DNA of 64,000 bases from Oceanobacter kriegii DSM 6294 (GTDB taxonomy: Bacteria; Pseudomonadota; Gammaproteobacteria; Pseudomonadales; Oceanobacteraceae). Below, piece by piece: positions 55,494 to 64,000 of the stretch; position 1 is the first letter of the stretch; the number at the start of each line of letters is the position of its first letter. The position numbers were made by a program, and so were the translations under genes. The notes beneath the pieces were generated by a model. That model did not search any database, was not told the DNA's origin, and saw only the letters and a program-made list of their open reading frames with translations. Location of the stretch: assembly GCF_000422845.1 (NCBI RefSeq), contig NZ_AUGV01000019.1, positions 1 through 64,000 on the forward strand, read 5' to 3'.

Positions 55494-56998
55494 TTCGATA
55501 CACCTCCCGCCAGAACCGAGGTATCAATGCCCTCAAACAAATCGGCCGCGGCACGTTCGCTGAATTCGCTCATCCAGCCAGCACCAACCACCAGCGCCAA
55601 CAAAGCCACCAGCAAGACCGCGATGCCTGCCCATTGCAACGGGTGCACCTCAGCCGTACCCGGCTTGCCCTCACGGGTACGCCAGAACAAGGTACTGCCA
55701 GTACGCGACAACATTACCAGAGCCGCCAGACTGGAAATCAACAGCGGTGGCCAGATCCAACCGGCCTCACCTGCGTCCAGTGTGGCCTGCATCATCAGCG
55801 CCTTGCCAATAAAGCCGGACAGCGGTGGCATGCCAATCAGCGCCAGCGCCGCAATAAAGAACACGGTGCCGATCAATGCCGCCTGCGGCATCGCACGCGC
55901 CGATACCAAACGGTCTTCGGCCTTGCCGCGCTGGTTCACCACCAGTCCGGCCACCAGGAAGATCAGCGCCGTTGCCAGCGTGCTGTGGACCAGATAGTAC
56001 AAACCGGCACTGGTTGCCGTTTCAGTAGCGGTGGCCACCATCAACAGCAGACTACCGACCGACACCATCACCAGATTGGCAGCCAAATGACGCAGGGTTT
56101 CACTGGCCAGCACCGAGATAATCCCCACCACCAGCGTCAACCATGCCAATGGCCAGATCCATGGCAGTGCCAGATCCGCAAGACCACCGGCTTCAGGGCC
56201 AAAGATACCCAGATGCACCCGCCAGAGGCTGTAGATGCCCACCTTGGTCATGATGGCAAACAAGGCCGCGACAGGCGCAGGAGCAGCGCTGTAGCCTTTT
56301 GGCAGCCAAAACTGCAACGGCAGCATGGCCGACTTCAAGCCAAACACCACCACCAGCAACAAGGCACCGCTCTTGGCCAGCGTCAGGTTACCGCCTTCAA
56401 TGGTCGGTGCTACACGGGCCATATCGGCCATGTTCAGCGTACCGAAGGTGCCGTAGAGGATGCCCAGCGCAATCAGGAACAAGGCCGAGCCGGCCAGGTT
56501 AAGAATCACGTAGTGGACGTTGGCAGCGGTCTTCTGTTTGCCGCCGCCGTGCACCAGCAAACCATAGGAGGCGATCAGCAGCACTTCGAAGAATACAAAC
56601 AGGTTGAAGATGTCGCCGGTCAGAAACGCGCCCTGAATACCCATTACCTGGAACATCAGCAGCGGCTGGAAGAAACGGCCGTGGCCATCTTCACCTGAGC
56701 TGGCAAACAGCTGCACCGACAACGTCAGCACACTGGTCAACACCAGCAGAATGGCCGACAAACGATCGACCACCATCAGGATGCCGAATGGCGGCTGCCA
56801 TTCACCCACGGCGTACAAATGAGTACCGCTGGTATCCACTTCCACCAACAACAGAATCGAGATCATCAGCATCAACACGGATGCCAGAGCACCCAGTGTG
56901 CGCTGCACCGCATTCACCTGATTAAACGGCGGGATCAGCATCAAGGCGCCAATCACCATTGGAATCAGGATCGGCAAGACCGGCAAATGCGTCATCAT
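55490..56998 (-). CDS. mnhD: Mrp Na+/H+ antiporter subunit D
   Basis: This 502-residue subunit is homologous to complex I NuoN/NuoM antiporter-like proteins, with about 14 membrane helices. Conserved charged residues in membrane segments include the Glu in FLTGDIFNLFVFFEVLLIAS and the Lys in GLKSAMLPLQFWLPKGYSAA, both needed for ion coupling in relatives. ATGA overlaps join it to mnhC and mnhE. Confidence 0.95.
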   Translation of the reverse strand: MMTHLPVLPILIPMVIGALMLIPPFNQVNAVQRTLGALASVLMLMISILLLVEVDTSGTHLYAVGEWQPPFGILMVVDRLSAILLVLTSVLTLSVQLFASSGEDGHGRFFQPLLMFQVMGIQGAFLTGDIFNLFVFFEVLLIASYGLLVHGGGKQKTAANVHYVILNLAGSALFLIALGILYGTFGTLNMADMARVAPTIEGGNLTLAKSGALLLVVVFGLKSAMLPLQFWLPKGYSAAPAPVAALFAIMTKVGIYSLWRVHLGIFGPEAGGLADLALPWIWPLAWLTLVVGIISVLASETLRHLAANLVMVSVGSLLLMVATATETATSAGLYYLVHSTLATALIFLVAGLVVNQRGKAEDRLVSARAMPQAALIGTVFFIAALALIGMPPLSGFIGKALMMQATLDAGEAGWIWPPLLISSLAALVMLSRTGSTLFWRTREGKPGTAEVHPLQWAGIAVLLVALLALVVGAGWMSEFSERAAADLFEGIDTSVLAGGVSK

Positions 56999-57381
56999 CG
57001 CTTGGCCTCCTTGACGTCCTTACGGTATTTGCGATCCAGCAACTCACCGTTGGTCAGTGAGGACTCACGTCCGTCGACCTGGTCATTGCCAAGGTCGGTA
57101 CGGGCACGAATGGCCAGAATGATCACAAAGGCCGTCATCGCAAAACCGATCACGATGGCCGTTAACACCAGAGCTTGCGGCAGTGGGTCAGAGTACGCAT
57201 CGGCAGTGCCCAGAATCGCGGCACCATCGATCATCAGTCGACCGCTGGCAAACAGGAACAGGTTGACGGCATACGACAGCAAGGTCAGACCCAGAATCAC
57301 CGGGAACGTCTGGCCACGTAGCATCAGGAACACACCGGCGCCGGCCAGAAAGCCGACACCCAGAGCAAAACTGAACTCCAT
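56995..57381 (-). CDS. mnhC: Mrp Na+/H+ antiporter subunit C
   Basis: This 128-residue NuoK-like subunit has three helices (ALGVGFLAGAGVFLMLRG, LGLTLLSYAVNLFLFASG, LPQALVLTAIVIGFAMTAFV). It overlaps mnhAB by one base and mnhD by ATGA. Confidence 0.95.
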   Translation of the reverse strand: MEFSFALGVGFLAGAGVFLMLRGQTFPVILGLTLLSYAVNLFLFASGRLMIDGAAILGTADAYSDPLPQALVLTAIVIGFAMTAFVIILAIRARTDLGNDQVDGRESSLTNGELLDRKYRKDVKEAKR

Positions 57382-60176
57382 TATTCCTGACCTCCCCGCA
57401 AGCGCTCGGACGTCGTCATCTTGCCGAGGTTGGCCAGAATCAGCAGGGTTGCACCAATCACGGTCAAATACACTCCCAGATCAAACACCATGGCACTGGC
57501 AAGTTCGAACTTGCCGATGCCTGGCAGGTAGAAATAGTCGTACCAGGTCTTGAGGAAGTTGTGGCCAAAGAACCAGCTACCCACCCCGGACAAAATGGCA
57601 ATACACAGGCCACTGGCAATCAGTCCCTGATAGTTGATCGGCATACGCTGCTTCATCCACTCAACACCGTGGGCAACGTACTGCTGGATCAAGGCAATGG
57701 CGGTAATCAGACCAGCGATAAAACCACCGCCTGGCATGTTGTGACCACGCAGGAAGATATAAGCCGATACCAGCAGCGCCAGCGGCAGCAAGCTCTGTGA
57801 TATCAGTGCCAGCAGCACCGGGTGGCTCTCTTTCGACCATGGAATGCCATCGCTGTTGGCGGTTGGCATCGCCAGCGTGATACGCGCCAGCAGTTTGTAG
57901 ATGCCCAGCGCCGCAATGCCCAGTACGGTGATTTCACCGAGGGTATCGAAGCCACGGAAGTCGACCAGAATCACGTTCACCACGTTGGTACCACCGCCGC
58001 CGGATTTCGAGTTGGCAAGGAAGAACTCGGAAATCGAGTGCAACGGCCGCGTCAGCATGGCGTAGCAGATGGTTCCCACCACACTGCCAAACATGGCGGC
58101 AATGCCAAGGTCTCGAACAATCTTGCGCAAGGAGCTGTCCAGCGCCGGGCTGTGCTGGGGCAGGAAGAACAGCGCCAGCAGGAACAGCAGAATGGTGACC
58201 ACCTCAACCGACAGCTGGGTCAGCGCCAGATCCGGTGCCGAGAAGTAGGCAAAGGCGATCGATACCACCAGACCCACCACCGACAGCGCCAACAGCGCCC
58301 GTAAACGACGATGACTCCACCAAACGGTCAAAATGGTCGACACAATCAACAGGCCGGTACAGAAGGTCACTACCCAGTTGGTCGGAATTTGCGGCCGCGA
58401 GCCTTCAACAGAATCCATGCTCAACAGCGGGTAAGACACCATCGCCAGCGCCAACAACAGCAACAGGAACATCGCTCGTTGCAGCGAGTCGGTATCCAGC
58501 CAATTCTGGATTGCTGTTGCCACCCGGACCGTTCTTTGAACCAGTCCTTCGAAAATCATTTTGGCGTCCATTTCGTTGAACTGGCCCTGGAAATGGAACA
58601 GGTGACGACGCTTGATATACAGCATTGAGCCAACGGTAATGGCCACTGCACTCATCGCCAGTGGCACGTTAAAGCCGTGCCATATGTGCAAATGGAATTC
58701 CGGCAAACGGGTCTGCAGCACCGCTGAGGATGCCGCATTCAGCAAGTCGCCGACGACAAATTGCGGGAAGATACCCACCAGCAAACACAGCACCACCAGG
58801 ACCTCGACCGGCACCCGCATGTAACGTGGTGGCTCGTGCGGGGTTTTCGGCAGGCCAATCGGTTCACCGTTGAAGAACACGTCGTGCATAAAGCGCAGCG
58901 AGTACGCCACCGACAGTGCGCCACCGACGGTCGCCAACAGCGGAATCCACCAGGACAAGGCCCCAAGGGTGTACTGGTTAAGGGTTTCCGCAAACATCAT
59001 TTCTTTCGACAGGAAACCGTTCAGCAACGGCACACCGGCCATTGAGGCTGCGGCCACCATCGCCAACGTGGCAGTAATCGGCATGTACTTGAACAAGCCA
59101 TTGAGCTTGCGCATATCACGGGTGCCCGACTCGTGATCAATGATCCCCGCTGCCATAAACAGCGACGCCTTGAAAATGGCGTGGTTGATCACGTGGAACA
59201 CCGCAGCAATCGCCGCCAGCTGACTGCCCAGACCCAGCAGCAAGGTAATCAGACCCAGGTGACTGATGGTGGAGTACGCCAACAGGCCTTTCAGATCGTG
59301 TTTGAACAGCGCGGTGTAAGCACCGACCAACAGCGTCGCCATACCCGTCAATGAAACAACAATGAACCAGGCATCGGTATCGGCCAGCAGCGGGAAGAAG
59401 CGCGCCATCAGGAAGATACCGGCTTTCACCATGGTCGCCGAATGCAAGTAAGCACTTACCGGCGTAGGTGCCGCCATGGCATGAGGCAGCCAGAAGTGGA
59501 ACGGAAACTGTGCCGACTTGGTGAAGGCTCCCAACAGGAACAGCACCAGGATGGCCGGATAATAGCCGCTGGCATGCACCACATCGGACATCCCCAGCAC
59601 TTCGTCGAGTTGGTAGGTACCAGTCACGTGACCAATCATCAACAAGGCGGCCAACAGCGCCAGACCGCCCGCACCGGTGATGGTCAACGCCATACGAGCG
59701 CCCTTGCGAGCATCGGTACGGTGAGACCAGAAGCTGATCAGCAGGAAGGAACTGATGCTCGTCAGTTCCCAGAAAAACCACAGCTGAATCAGGTTGTTGG
59801 ACAGTACAATGCCCAACATGGCCACCATAAACAGCATCAGGTATGCATAGAATTTGGGCATCGAATCCTGCTCGGACAGGTAGTACCGGGCATAGAGAAT
59901 GACCAACAAGCCAATACCAAGTATCAGCAAGGCAAAGAGGTACGCCAGTCCGTCAAGGTGAAGCTCGACATTGAGTCCAAGGACCGGTATCCATTCCATT
60001 GAAAAGGCATCAACCTGACCTGCAAACACGCCGTTGGTTTGCTGCATCAGGATGACAAGTGCCGCAAAAGGCGCGACTGCCGTGGCCCAGGCACAGGCAG
60101 AACGCCCGAGTCTGGCCGCAAGCAAGGGGGCCATAATACCCAAAATGGGTAACAGCAATATCCAGAAAACATTCAT
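57381..60176 (-). CDS. mnhA: Mrp Na+/H+ antiporter subunit A fused to subunit B
   Basis: This 931-residue subunit combines a NuoL-like MrpA part (about 1-760) and an MrpB part at the C-terminus. The proton channel pattern FHFWLPHAMAAPTPVSAYLH is followed by ATMVKAGIFLMARF. The MrpB part has VVNVILVDFRGFDTLGEITV and RGHNMPGGGFIAGLITAIAL. The fusion places the operon in the six-gene (PhaAB-C-D-E-F-G) type. The complex exports sodium or other monovalent cations in exchange for protons. It is the first gene of the operon, and the 570-bp spacer upstream must hold the promoter. Confidence 0.96.
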   Translation of the reverse strand: MNVFWILLLPILGIMAPLLAARLGRSACAWATAVAPFAALVILMQQTNGVFAGQVDAFSMEWIPVLGLNVELHLDGLAYLFALLILGIGLLVILYARYYLSEQDSMPKFYAYLMLFMVAMLGIVLSNNLIQLWFFWELTSISSFLLISFWSHRTDARKGARMALTITGAGGLALLAALLMIGHVTGTYQLDEVLGMSDVVHASGYYPAILVLFLLGAFTKSAQFPFHFWLPHAMAAPTPVSAYLHSATMVKAGIFLMARFFPLLADTDAWFIVVSLTGMATLLVGAYTALFKHDLKGLLAYSTISHLGLITLLLGLGSQLAAIAAVFHVINHAIFKASLFMAAGIIDHESGTRDMRKLNGLFKYMPITATLAMVAAASMAGVPLLNGFLSKEMMFAETLNQYTLGALSWWIPLLATVGGALSVAYSLRFMHDVFFNGEPIGLPKTPHEPPRYMRVPVEVLVVLCLLVGIFPQFVVGDLLNAASSAVLQTRLPEFHLHIWHGFNVPLAMSAVAITVGSMLYIKRRHLFHFQGQFNEMDAKMIFEGLVQRTVRVATAIQNWLDTDSLQRAMFLLLLLALAMVSYPLLSMDSVEGSRPQIPTNWVVTFCTGLLIVSTILTVWWSHRRLRALLALSVVGLVVSIAFAYFSAPDLALTQLSVEVVTILLFLLALFFLPQHSPALDSSLRKIVRDLGIAAMFGSVVGTICYAMLTRPLHSISEFFLANSKSGGGGTNVVNVILVDFRGFDTLGEITVLGIAALGIYKLLARITLAMPTANSDGIPWSKESHPVLLALISQSLLPLALLVSAYIFLRGHNMPGGGFIAGLITAIALIQQYVAHGVEWMKQRMPINYQGLIASGLCIAILSGVGSWFFGHNFLKTWYDYFYLPGIGKFELASAMVFDLGVYLTVIGATLLILANLGKMTTSERLRGGQE

Positions 60177-60746
60177 ATTAAGGCAAAGCCCTGTCAGTTA
60201 AGTCCATCATACCGGGCTGGTCACACCCGGGGCCCAAAGGGGCATTTCCGACCATTACAGACATACTGGAGCTTAGCATGATTAGGATCATGAGTTGACT
60301 GCCTGTCTCCGACAGATAGCCAGCGTCAATACTACTTTGAGGCGGGGATAATAAAGCTAAAGAGAGGCTGAAAAGAGGCTTACCAGCAAGAAAGCAAAGT
60401 GGATGCCAGGGCCCCTCTGAAAAACCCGGTGCCCGCTCTGGATGACAGGGCGAAGCTGAGTCACCAAGCTGATTTGCAGGCCTGGCGGGTCAAGTCAAAA
60501 ATCAGCGACACAGAGTCAGCGATGCCCTGCCATCCCCGCAGGGCGCGGCCTGCAGCCCGCCAGAACGGTGTTGGCGAACCTGCGCGGCCCGATTTGGAAA
60601 GGGCCAGCCATTCCGCTGCATTCGCCGCCTTGTTCTGACGACCTGCAGGACTCGCAGAGCTGTGCAGAGTTTTTCAGAGGGCCCCTAGCTTGCTGGTGAA
60701 AATGCCCAAGCGTAGCTGGGCCAGCCTGACGCGTCAGCGGTCAGGC
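60177..60746. other. Spacer between the Mrp operon and hemE
   Basis: This 570-bp stretch holds no supported gene. Its part nearest mnhA (60177-60400) is AT-richer and should carry the Mrp promoter, but no clear box pair was found. The rest is the MITE-like element copy B. Outside that element, ACCAGCAAG (60382-60390) and CTTGCTGGT (60689-60697) form a further inverted pair. Confidence 0.6.
60409..60685. mobile_element. Short inverted-repeat element (MITE-like), long copy B
   Basis: The unit of about 277 bp starts GGGCCCCTCTGAAAAACCC and ends with the near-complement GAGTTTTTCAGAGGGCCCC. The left about 48 bases and right about 26 bases (AGAGCTGTGCAGAGT) match copy A at 15995-16087, but about 190 bp of extra core is present. 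An open frame of 79 codons crosses it but shows no recognised motif. A nonautonomous mobile repeat is the simplest reading. Confidence 0.6.
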
Positions 60747-61811
60747 TTACAGATGATATTCAGGGCTGAGTTCAACCACCGCTTCAACAAAGGCTTTGGC
60801 GTGTTCCGGGTCTACGAACTGGTGAATACCATGGCCCAGGTTGAATACCTGACCGGAGCCCTTACCGTAGCTGTCCAGAATGCGTTTTACCTCCGCGCGA
60901 ATGGTCGCCGGTGAAGCGTACAATACCGATGGGTCCATATTGCCCTGCAGCGCCACCCGGTCACCCACGCGAGCACGGGCGTTACCAATATCAGTGGTCC
61001 AATCAAGGCCCAGCGCGTCGGCACCGGTATCGGCCATGGCTTCCAGCCACTGACCACCACCCTTGGTGAACAGGATCACCGGGATCTTCTGGCCGCCGTG
61101 CTCACGGATCAGACCGTCAACAATCTGCTTCATGTACTTCAGCGAGAATTCGCGGTAACACACATCACTCAAGCTACCGCCCCAGGTATCGAACACCTGT
61201 ACCGCCTGAGCACCGGCTTTGATCTGGGCGTTGAGGTAATCAATCACGGATTTGGCCAGCACATCCAGCAGCTGGTGCATAACCTCCGGCGTGTCGTACA
61301 TCATCGCCTTGATGTGGCGGAAGTCTTTGGAAGAGCCGCCTTCAACCATGTAGGTCGCCAGTGTCCACGGACTACCGGAGAAGCCTATCAGAGGCACACG
61401 GCCGTTCAGTTCGGAACGGATGGTCGACACTGCTTTCAGCACGTAATCCAGATCGGACTCGGTGTTCACCACGGACAGCGCCTGTACATCGGCTTCGGTG
61501 CGAATGATCTTGTTGAAACGCGGGCCCTCGCCGGTTTCAAAGTACAGACCCAGCCCCATGGCATCCGGAATGGTGAGGATATCGGAGAACAGAATGGCAG
61601 CATCCAGCGGGAAGCGTTCCAGCGGCTGAATGGTCACTTCACAGGCCAACTCAGGATTCTTGCACAGCGACATAAAGTCACCAGCATGGGCACGGGTAGC
61701 CTTGTATTCAGGCAGATAGCGGCCCGCCTGACGCATCATCCAGATAGGGGTACGGTCTACCGGCTGACGCAGCAGAGCCTTGAGGAAACGATCGTTTTTG
61801 AGTTGGGACAT
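60747..61811 (-). CDS. hemE: Uroporphyrinogen decarboxylase
   Basis: This 354-residue enzyme converts uroporphyrinogen III to coproporphyrinogen III in haem synthesis; length equals E. coli HemE. Conserved motifs are [15 protein letters not shown]-like [16 protein letters not shown] near the N-terminus, [15 protein letters not shown] and [17 protein letters not shown]. The start at 61811 (MSQLKND) is preferred over the ATG-like extension 15 bp upstream. It is transcribed toward the repeat-filled spacer and not obviously part of an operon. Confidence 0.97.
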   Translation of the reverse strand: MSQLKNDRFLKALLRQPVDRTPIWMMRQAGRYLPEYKATRAHAGDFMSLCKNPELACEVTIQPLERFPLDAAILFSDILTIPDAMGLGLYFETGEGPRFNKIIRTEADVQALSVVNTESDLDYVLKAVSTIRSELNGRVPLIGFSGSPWTLATYMVEGGSSKDFRHIKAMMYDTPEVMHQLLDVLAKSVIDYLNAQIKAGAQAVQVFDTWGGSLSDVCYREFSLKYMKQIVDGLIREHGGQKIPVILFTKGGGQWLEAMADTGADALGLDWTTDIGNARARVGDRVALQGNMDPSVLYASPATIRAEVKRILDSYGKGSGQVFNLGHGIHQFVDPEHAKAFVEAVVELSPEYHL

Positions 61812-61856
61812 GCCATCATCCGTCACGAAAAATTCAGTGCCGGATGATAGCAGAGA

Positions 61857-61889
61857 TTGCTACCCCTGAATTGATTCCAGTGGTAGCAA
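61857..61889. terminator. Inverted repeat between the Ig-like gene and hemE
   Basis: TTGCTACC and GGTAGCAA form an eight-pair outer stem with CCTG/CAGG-like pairing inside, 15 bp after the Ig-like gene stop. The minus-strand T-tract is poor, so termination is possible but not certain. Confidence 0.4.
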
Positions 61890-61903
61890 GTCGAAAGAAC
61901 TAA

Positions 61904-64000
61904 TCAAGGTGCGGTCAGACGCATCGACACGCCTTCAAAGTCAGAGTGGGAGACCGTCAGTTCGATATCAACCGGGTCATCGTCGTCGTCGTATTCAACG
62001 TAGTAGAGCTTACCGAAGGTCGGCAAACCGCTGTAGCTTGAATTAATTGAGCGCAGGAAGCCCAGTGTATTGGTACTCACGTCACCACTGTTGTCGAAGA
62101 TGTCATAACCATCACCGGTCACCGCCAGGTTCACACCTTCAGCCGGGTAATTGCCATTGCCGTCTTGCAGCAGAATGTAGAAAGAACCACTGCCTGTAGC
62201 GCTCAAGGTAAGGCTGTTGTTCTCAACAAAGGTGACGCCATCGGCTGACTCATACAAACGCATCACCACATTGGAGTCACTCTGAATGATACGGATAGAG
62301 TCACGTACGTGGGTCAGGCTGGCACAGTGACCTGCGGACAGGGCACTGTCAGAGCAGGTAATCCCCTGATACACGGAAGAAGCCGCGGAATCGTGGTAGC
62401 CGTCGGCATCGAAGTCCATGAAGCTTTCAACCGGGGCACCGTCATACACATTCAGGTCACCGTCCCAGTTATCATCACGGAAGGCTTCTGCAAGACCTAC
62501 AAATGGTTCTGGGCTGCCGCTGTCCAGAACATCGAACAAGCCATTGCCGTTGGTGTCTGTGTAACCACCCTCACCTGTGGTGTATGCAGTAATGGTCGTC
62601 ATACCCAGAATGGTGTTAGCCCTCTCGTCCTCGGCGGTGCCCGGATCATCCACCGGATAGGTTTCATTCACACGGTGCAGGTCCGCATCGAAGTTGCCAG
62701 GGCGGGTGCCGCTGCTGTACCAGGTGACGGAGCAAGAGCCTCCGCTCATCACACAGGTGCTGGTGATGGTGCCGCTTTCGGCAGTGAAGTTAACTTCGGT
62801 ACCATCCGCGACCGGGTTCTGGTATTGGTCAGAAGCAAATACGGTGAGTTCAACCTCAGAGCCAGAGTAATCATAGCCTCGTGGGTTGAAGATATCGGCA
62901 ACCAGCTCAAAGCTGTCCTGGTCCGGATAACCTGTCGTAATCGTGATTGGCTGTGAATTGGTGGAAATGGTCACGCCTGCGCCGGATACGGTGGATGCCC
63001 GCACCGAGGTCACTGCATGACTGGAGCCAGAGTTGATCAAGACCGAGACTTCACCATTGGTATCCGACACATCCGTCGCTGTTTCAGTGCCACTGCCAAG
63101 GGTAATACCACCCGTGGTATTGGTCAGTTCAAAAGAAACTTCCTGGCCTTCAACAGCCTGACCTTGCTGGTCATAAACGGTGAAGTACACCGTCGTATAC
63201 TCAGGGATATTCGGGTTACCGGTGTCCTTGATGGCCAGCGAAGTATCATCAACACTGTCGAAGCTGATACCACCAACCTCTGCCGGTTGAATAAAGATAA
63301 TGCCGGTAATTGCCGTCGTGGTCAGACGCGTAGCCAGTGCACCGTCTTCGACGGTATACAGGTGGGCCTGAAATTCATCGGACAAACAGCCGGCAGCAGT
63401 ATAAGTGAAGCGAACTTCGCCGGACGTGGTGGTCTTCTCTGCTTCATCCAGTGTTGCATCACCATCCGCCACACAGCCGGACGTCAGGCTAACACCGTAA
63501 GTCGTACCAGAAATCTGGCCATTGCTGTTGTTGGCATCAACGATATTGGCCTTGATCAGCATGGTGCCACCGGCAGCCAGTTTGTCTTCGTCATCCACGG
63601 AGTCTGACGTCGGGCTGTCACCGTATTCGCTCTCACGCATGCCGTTGACCAGCAGCTCGGCGTAGAAGGTGTCATCAACCAGTACGCCCAGCTCAGGATC
63701 TTCTCCGAGGGTTACTTCAATGGTTGCATTCAATGTGGCGTAACAACCGCTGGTGTCAGCGAGGCTACAGTTTGATGTGTCTGAGCCCGATACGAGCAGG
63801 CTGATGTTGTTGTCACCCGCACAGTCGGCATAGTCCGCAAGGTACTGGTTTTCAAAGGTACCCGTTGAATTGGTCGCGCGGATGATCGAAAACGTACCGT
63901 CTTCACAGTCACTGAACCAACGGCCAATGTAAGTTGAATCGGTAATCAGGGCATTGGAATCCAGCGGGTTAACCAGATTCACCGACAGGCTGGTACCGGC
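61904..64000 (-). CDS. Large Ig-like (Big-1 type) surface protein, N-terminal part outside window
   Basis: Partial: the frame is still open at the last base of the window, so only the C-terminal about 698 residues are seen. Repeated beta-sandwich modules recall Big-1/invasin-like domains (GQAVEGQEVSFELTNTTGGI, GSGTETATDVSDTNGEVSVL, NPVADGTEVNFTAESGTITS). They are joined to Asp-rich, calcium-binding-like stretches (DTNGNGLFDVLDSG, DFDADGYHDSAAS). Paired cysteines (CVMSGGSCSV, CSDSALSAGHC) may form disulfides. There is no sorting signal or membrane anchor at the C-terminus (VSMRLTAP). A secreted or surface adhesin-like role is likely but not proven. Confidence 0.7.
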   Translation of the reverse strand, partial: AGTSLSVNLVNPLDSNALITDSTYIGRWFSDCEDGTFSIIRATNSTGTFENQYLADYADCAGDNNISLLVSGSDTSNCSLADTSGCYATLNATIEVTLGEDPELGVLVDDTFYAELLVNGMRESEYGDSPTSDSVDDEDKLAAGGTMLIKANIVDANNSNGQISGTTYGVSLTSGCVADGDATLDEAEKTTTSGEVRFTYTAAGCLSDEFQAHLYTVEDGALATRLTTTAITGIIFIQPAEVGGISFDSVDDTSLAIKDTGNPNIPEYTTVYFTVYDQQGQAVEGQEVSFELTNTTGGITLGSGTETATDVSDTNGEVSVLINSGSSHAVTSVRASTVSGAGVTISTNSQPITITTGYPDQDSFELVADIFNPRGYDYSGSEVELTVFASDQYQNPVADGTEVNFTAESGTITSTCVMSGGSCSVTWYSSGTRPGNFDADLHRVNETYPVDDPGTAEDERANTILGMTTITAYTTGEGGYTDTNGNGLFDVLDSGSPEPFVGLAEAFRDDNWDGDLNVYDGAPVESFMDFDADGYHDSAASSVYQGITCSDSALSAGHCASLTHVRDSIRIIQSDSNVVMRLYESADGVTFVENNSLTLSATGSGSFYILLQDGNGNYPAEGVNLAVTGDGYDIFDNSGDVSTNTLGFLRSINSSYSGLPTFGKLYYVEYDDDDDPVDIELTVSHSDFEGVSMRLTAP

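Noticed and set aside
60399-60638. A 79-codon open frame in the hemE-Mrp spacer
   Set aside because: It lies across the mobile-looking repeat, starts outside its left end and shows no domain; likely chance.

Overview
The window is a GC-rich chromosomal segment of a gammaproteobacterium. Gene content (AhpC/AhpF, SlyD, HslVU, PriA, RibA, PgpA, xseB-ispA-dxs, RadA, HemE) and order fit the Oceanospirillales/Pseudomonadales side of the class. A sodium-type flagellar stator (PomA/PomB), a complete Mrp Na+/H+ antiporter operon and a glucosylglycerol-phosphatase-like gene point to a marine or salt-exposed lifestyle. No rRNA, tRNA, CRISPR array, prophage or complete insertion sequence was seen. The species cannot be named from sequence reading alone.

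Layout. 0-2 kb: end of a secreted PKD-type protein and a coupled lipoprotein. 2-11.3 kb: a tightly packed catabolic operon on the minus strand (guanidinobutyrase-like ureohydrolase, TIM-barrel isomerase, 2-oxoglutarate/Fe(II)-type oxygenase, polar amino-acid ABC transporter with a fused permease-ATPase, class II aldolase, D-2-hydroxyacid dehydrogenase). It is read divergently from a LysR regulator and a metallo-beta-lactamase-fold hydrolase, and is the best candidate for an undescribed pathway in the window. 11.3-16 kb: GST/TetR divergent pair, then ahpF and ahpC, each behind an OxyR-like site. 16-24 kb: StpA-like phosphatase whose stop codon lies inside a small mobile-looking repeat, an MscS channel, and a three-gene phosphorelay (HPt, response regulator, hybrid kinase). 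24-31 kb: beta-barrel protein behind a triple 19-bp repeat, rlmB, a repeat-rich spacer ending in a heptamer tandem array at the rnr stop codon, RNase R, a DUF971 protein and a chemoreceptor.

31-48.9 kb: hslVU (with a textbook sigma-32 promoter), slyD, an LPP20 lipoprotein plus transglutaminase-like protein, gloC, rpmE, priA, a CheW protein with a zinc-binding CZB domain inserted into it, pgpA, a YugP-type protease, ribA, a two-component pair with a degenerate HD-GYP output domain, and xseB-ispA-dxs. 48.9-64 kb: pomA-pomB-PilZ, rsmE, a FRAG1/DRAM-like membrane protein, radA, the Mrp operon, a second copy of the mobile-looking repeat, hemE, and the 3' part of a large Ig-like surface protein that runs off the window.

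Functional threads: oxidative-stress defence (AhpCF), sodium and osmotic physiology (Mrp, Pom, MscS, StpA-like), signalling and motility (phosphorelay, MCP, CheW-CZB, PilZ, degenerate HD-GYP), and protein quality control (HslVU, SlyD). Start codons were moved from the longest frame wherever a Shine-Dalgarno sequence or an ATGA overlap supported a later one.
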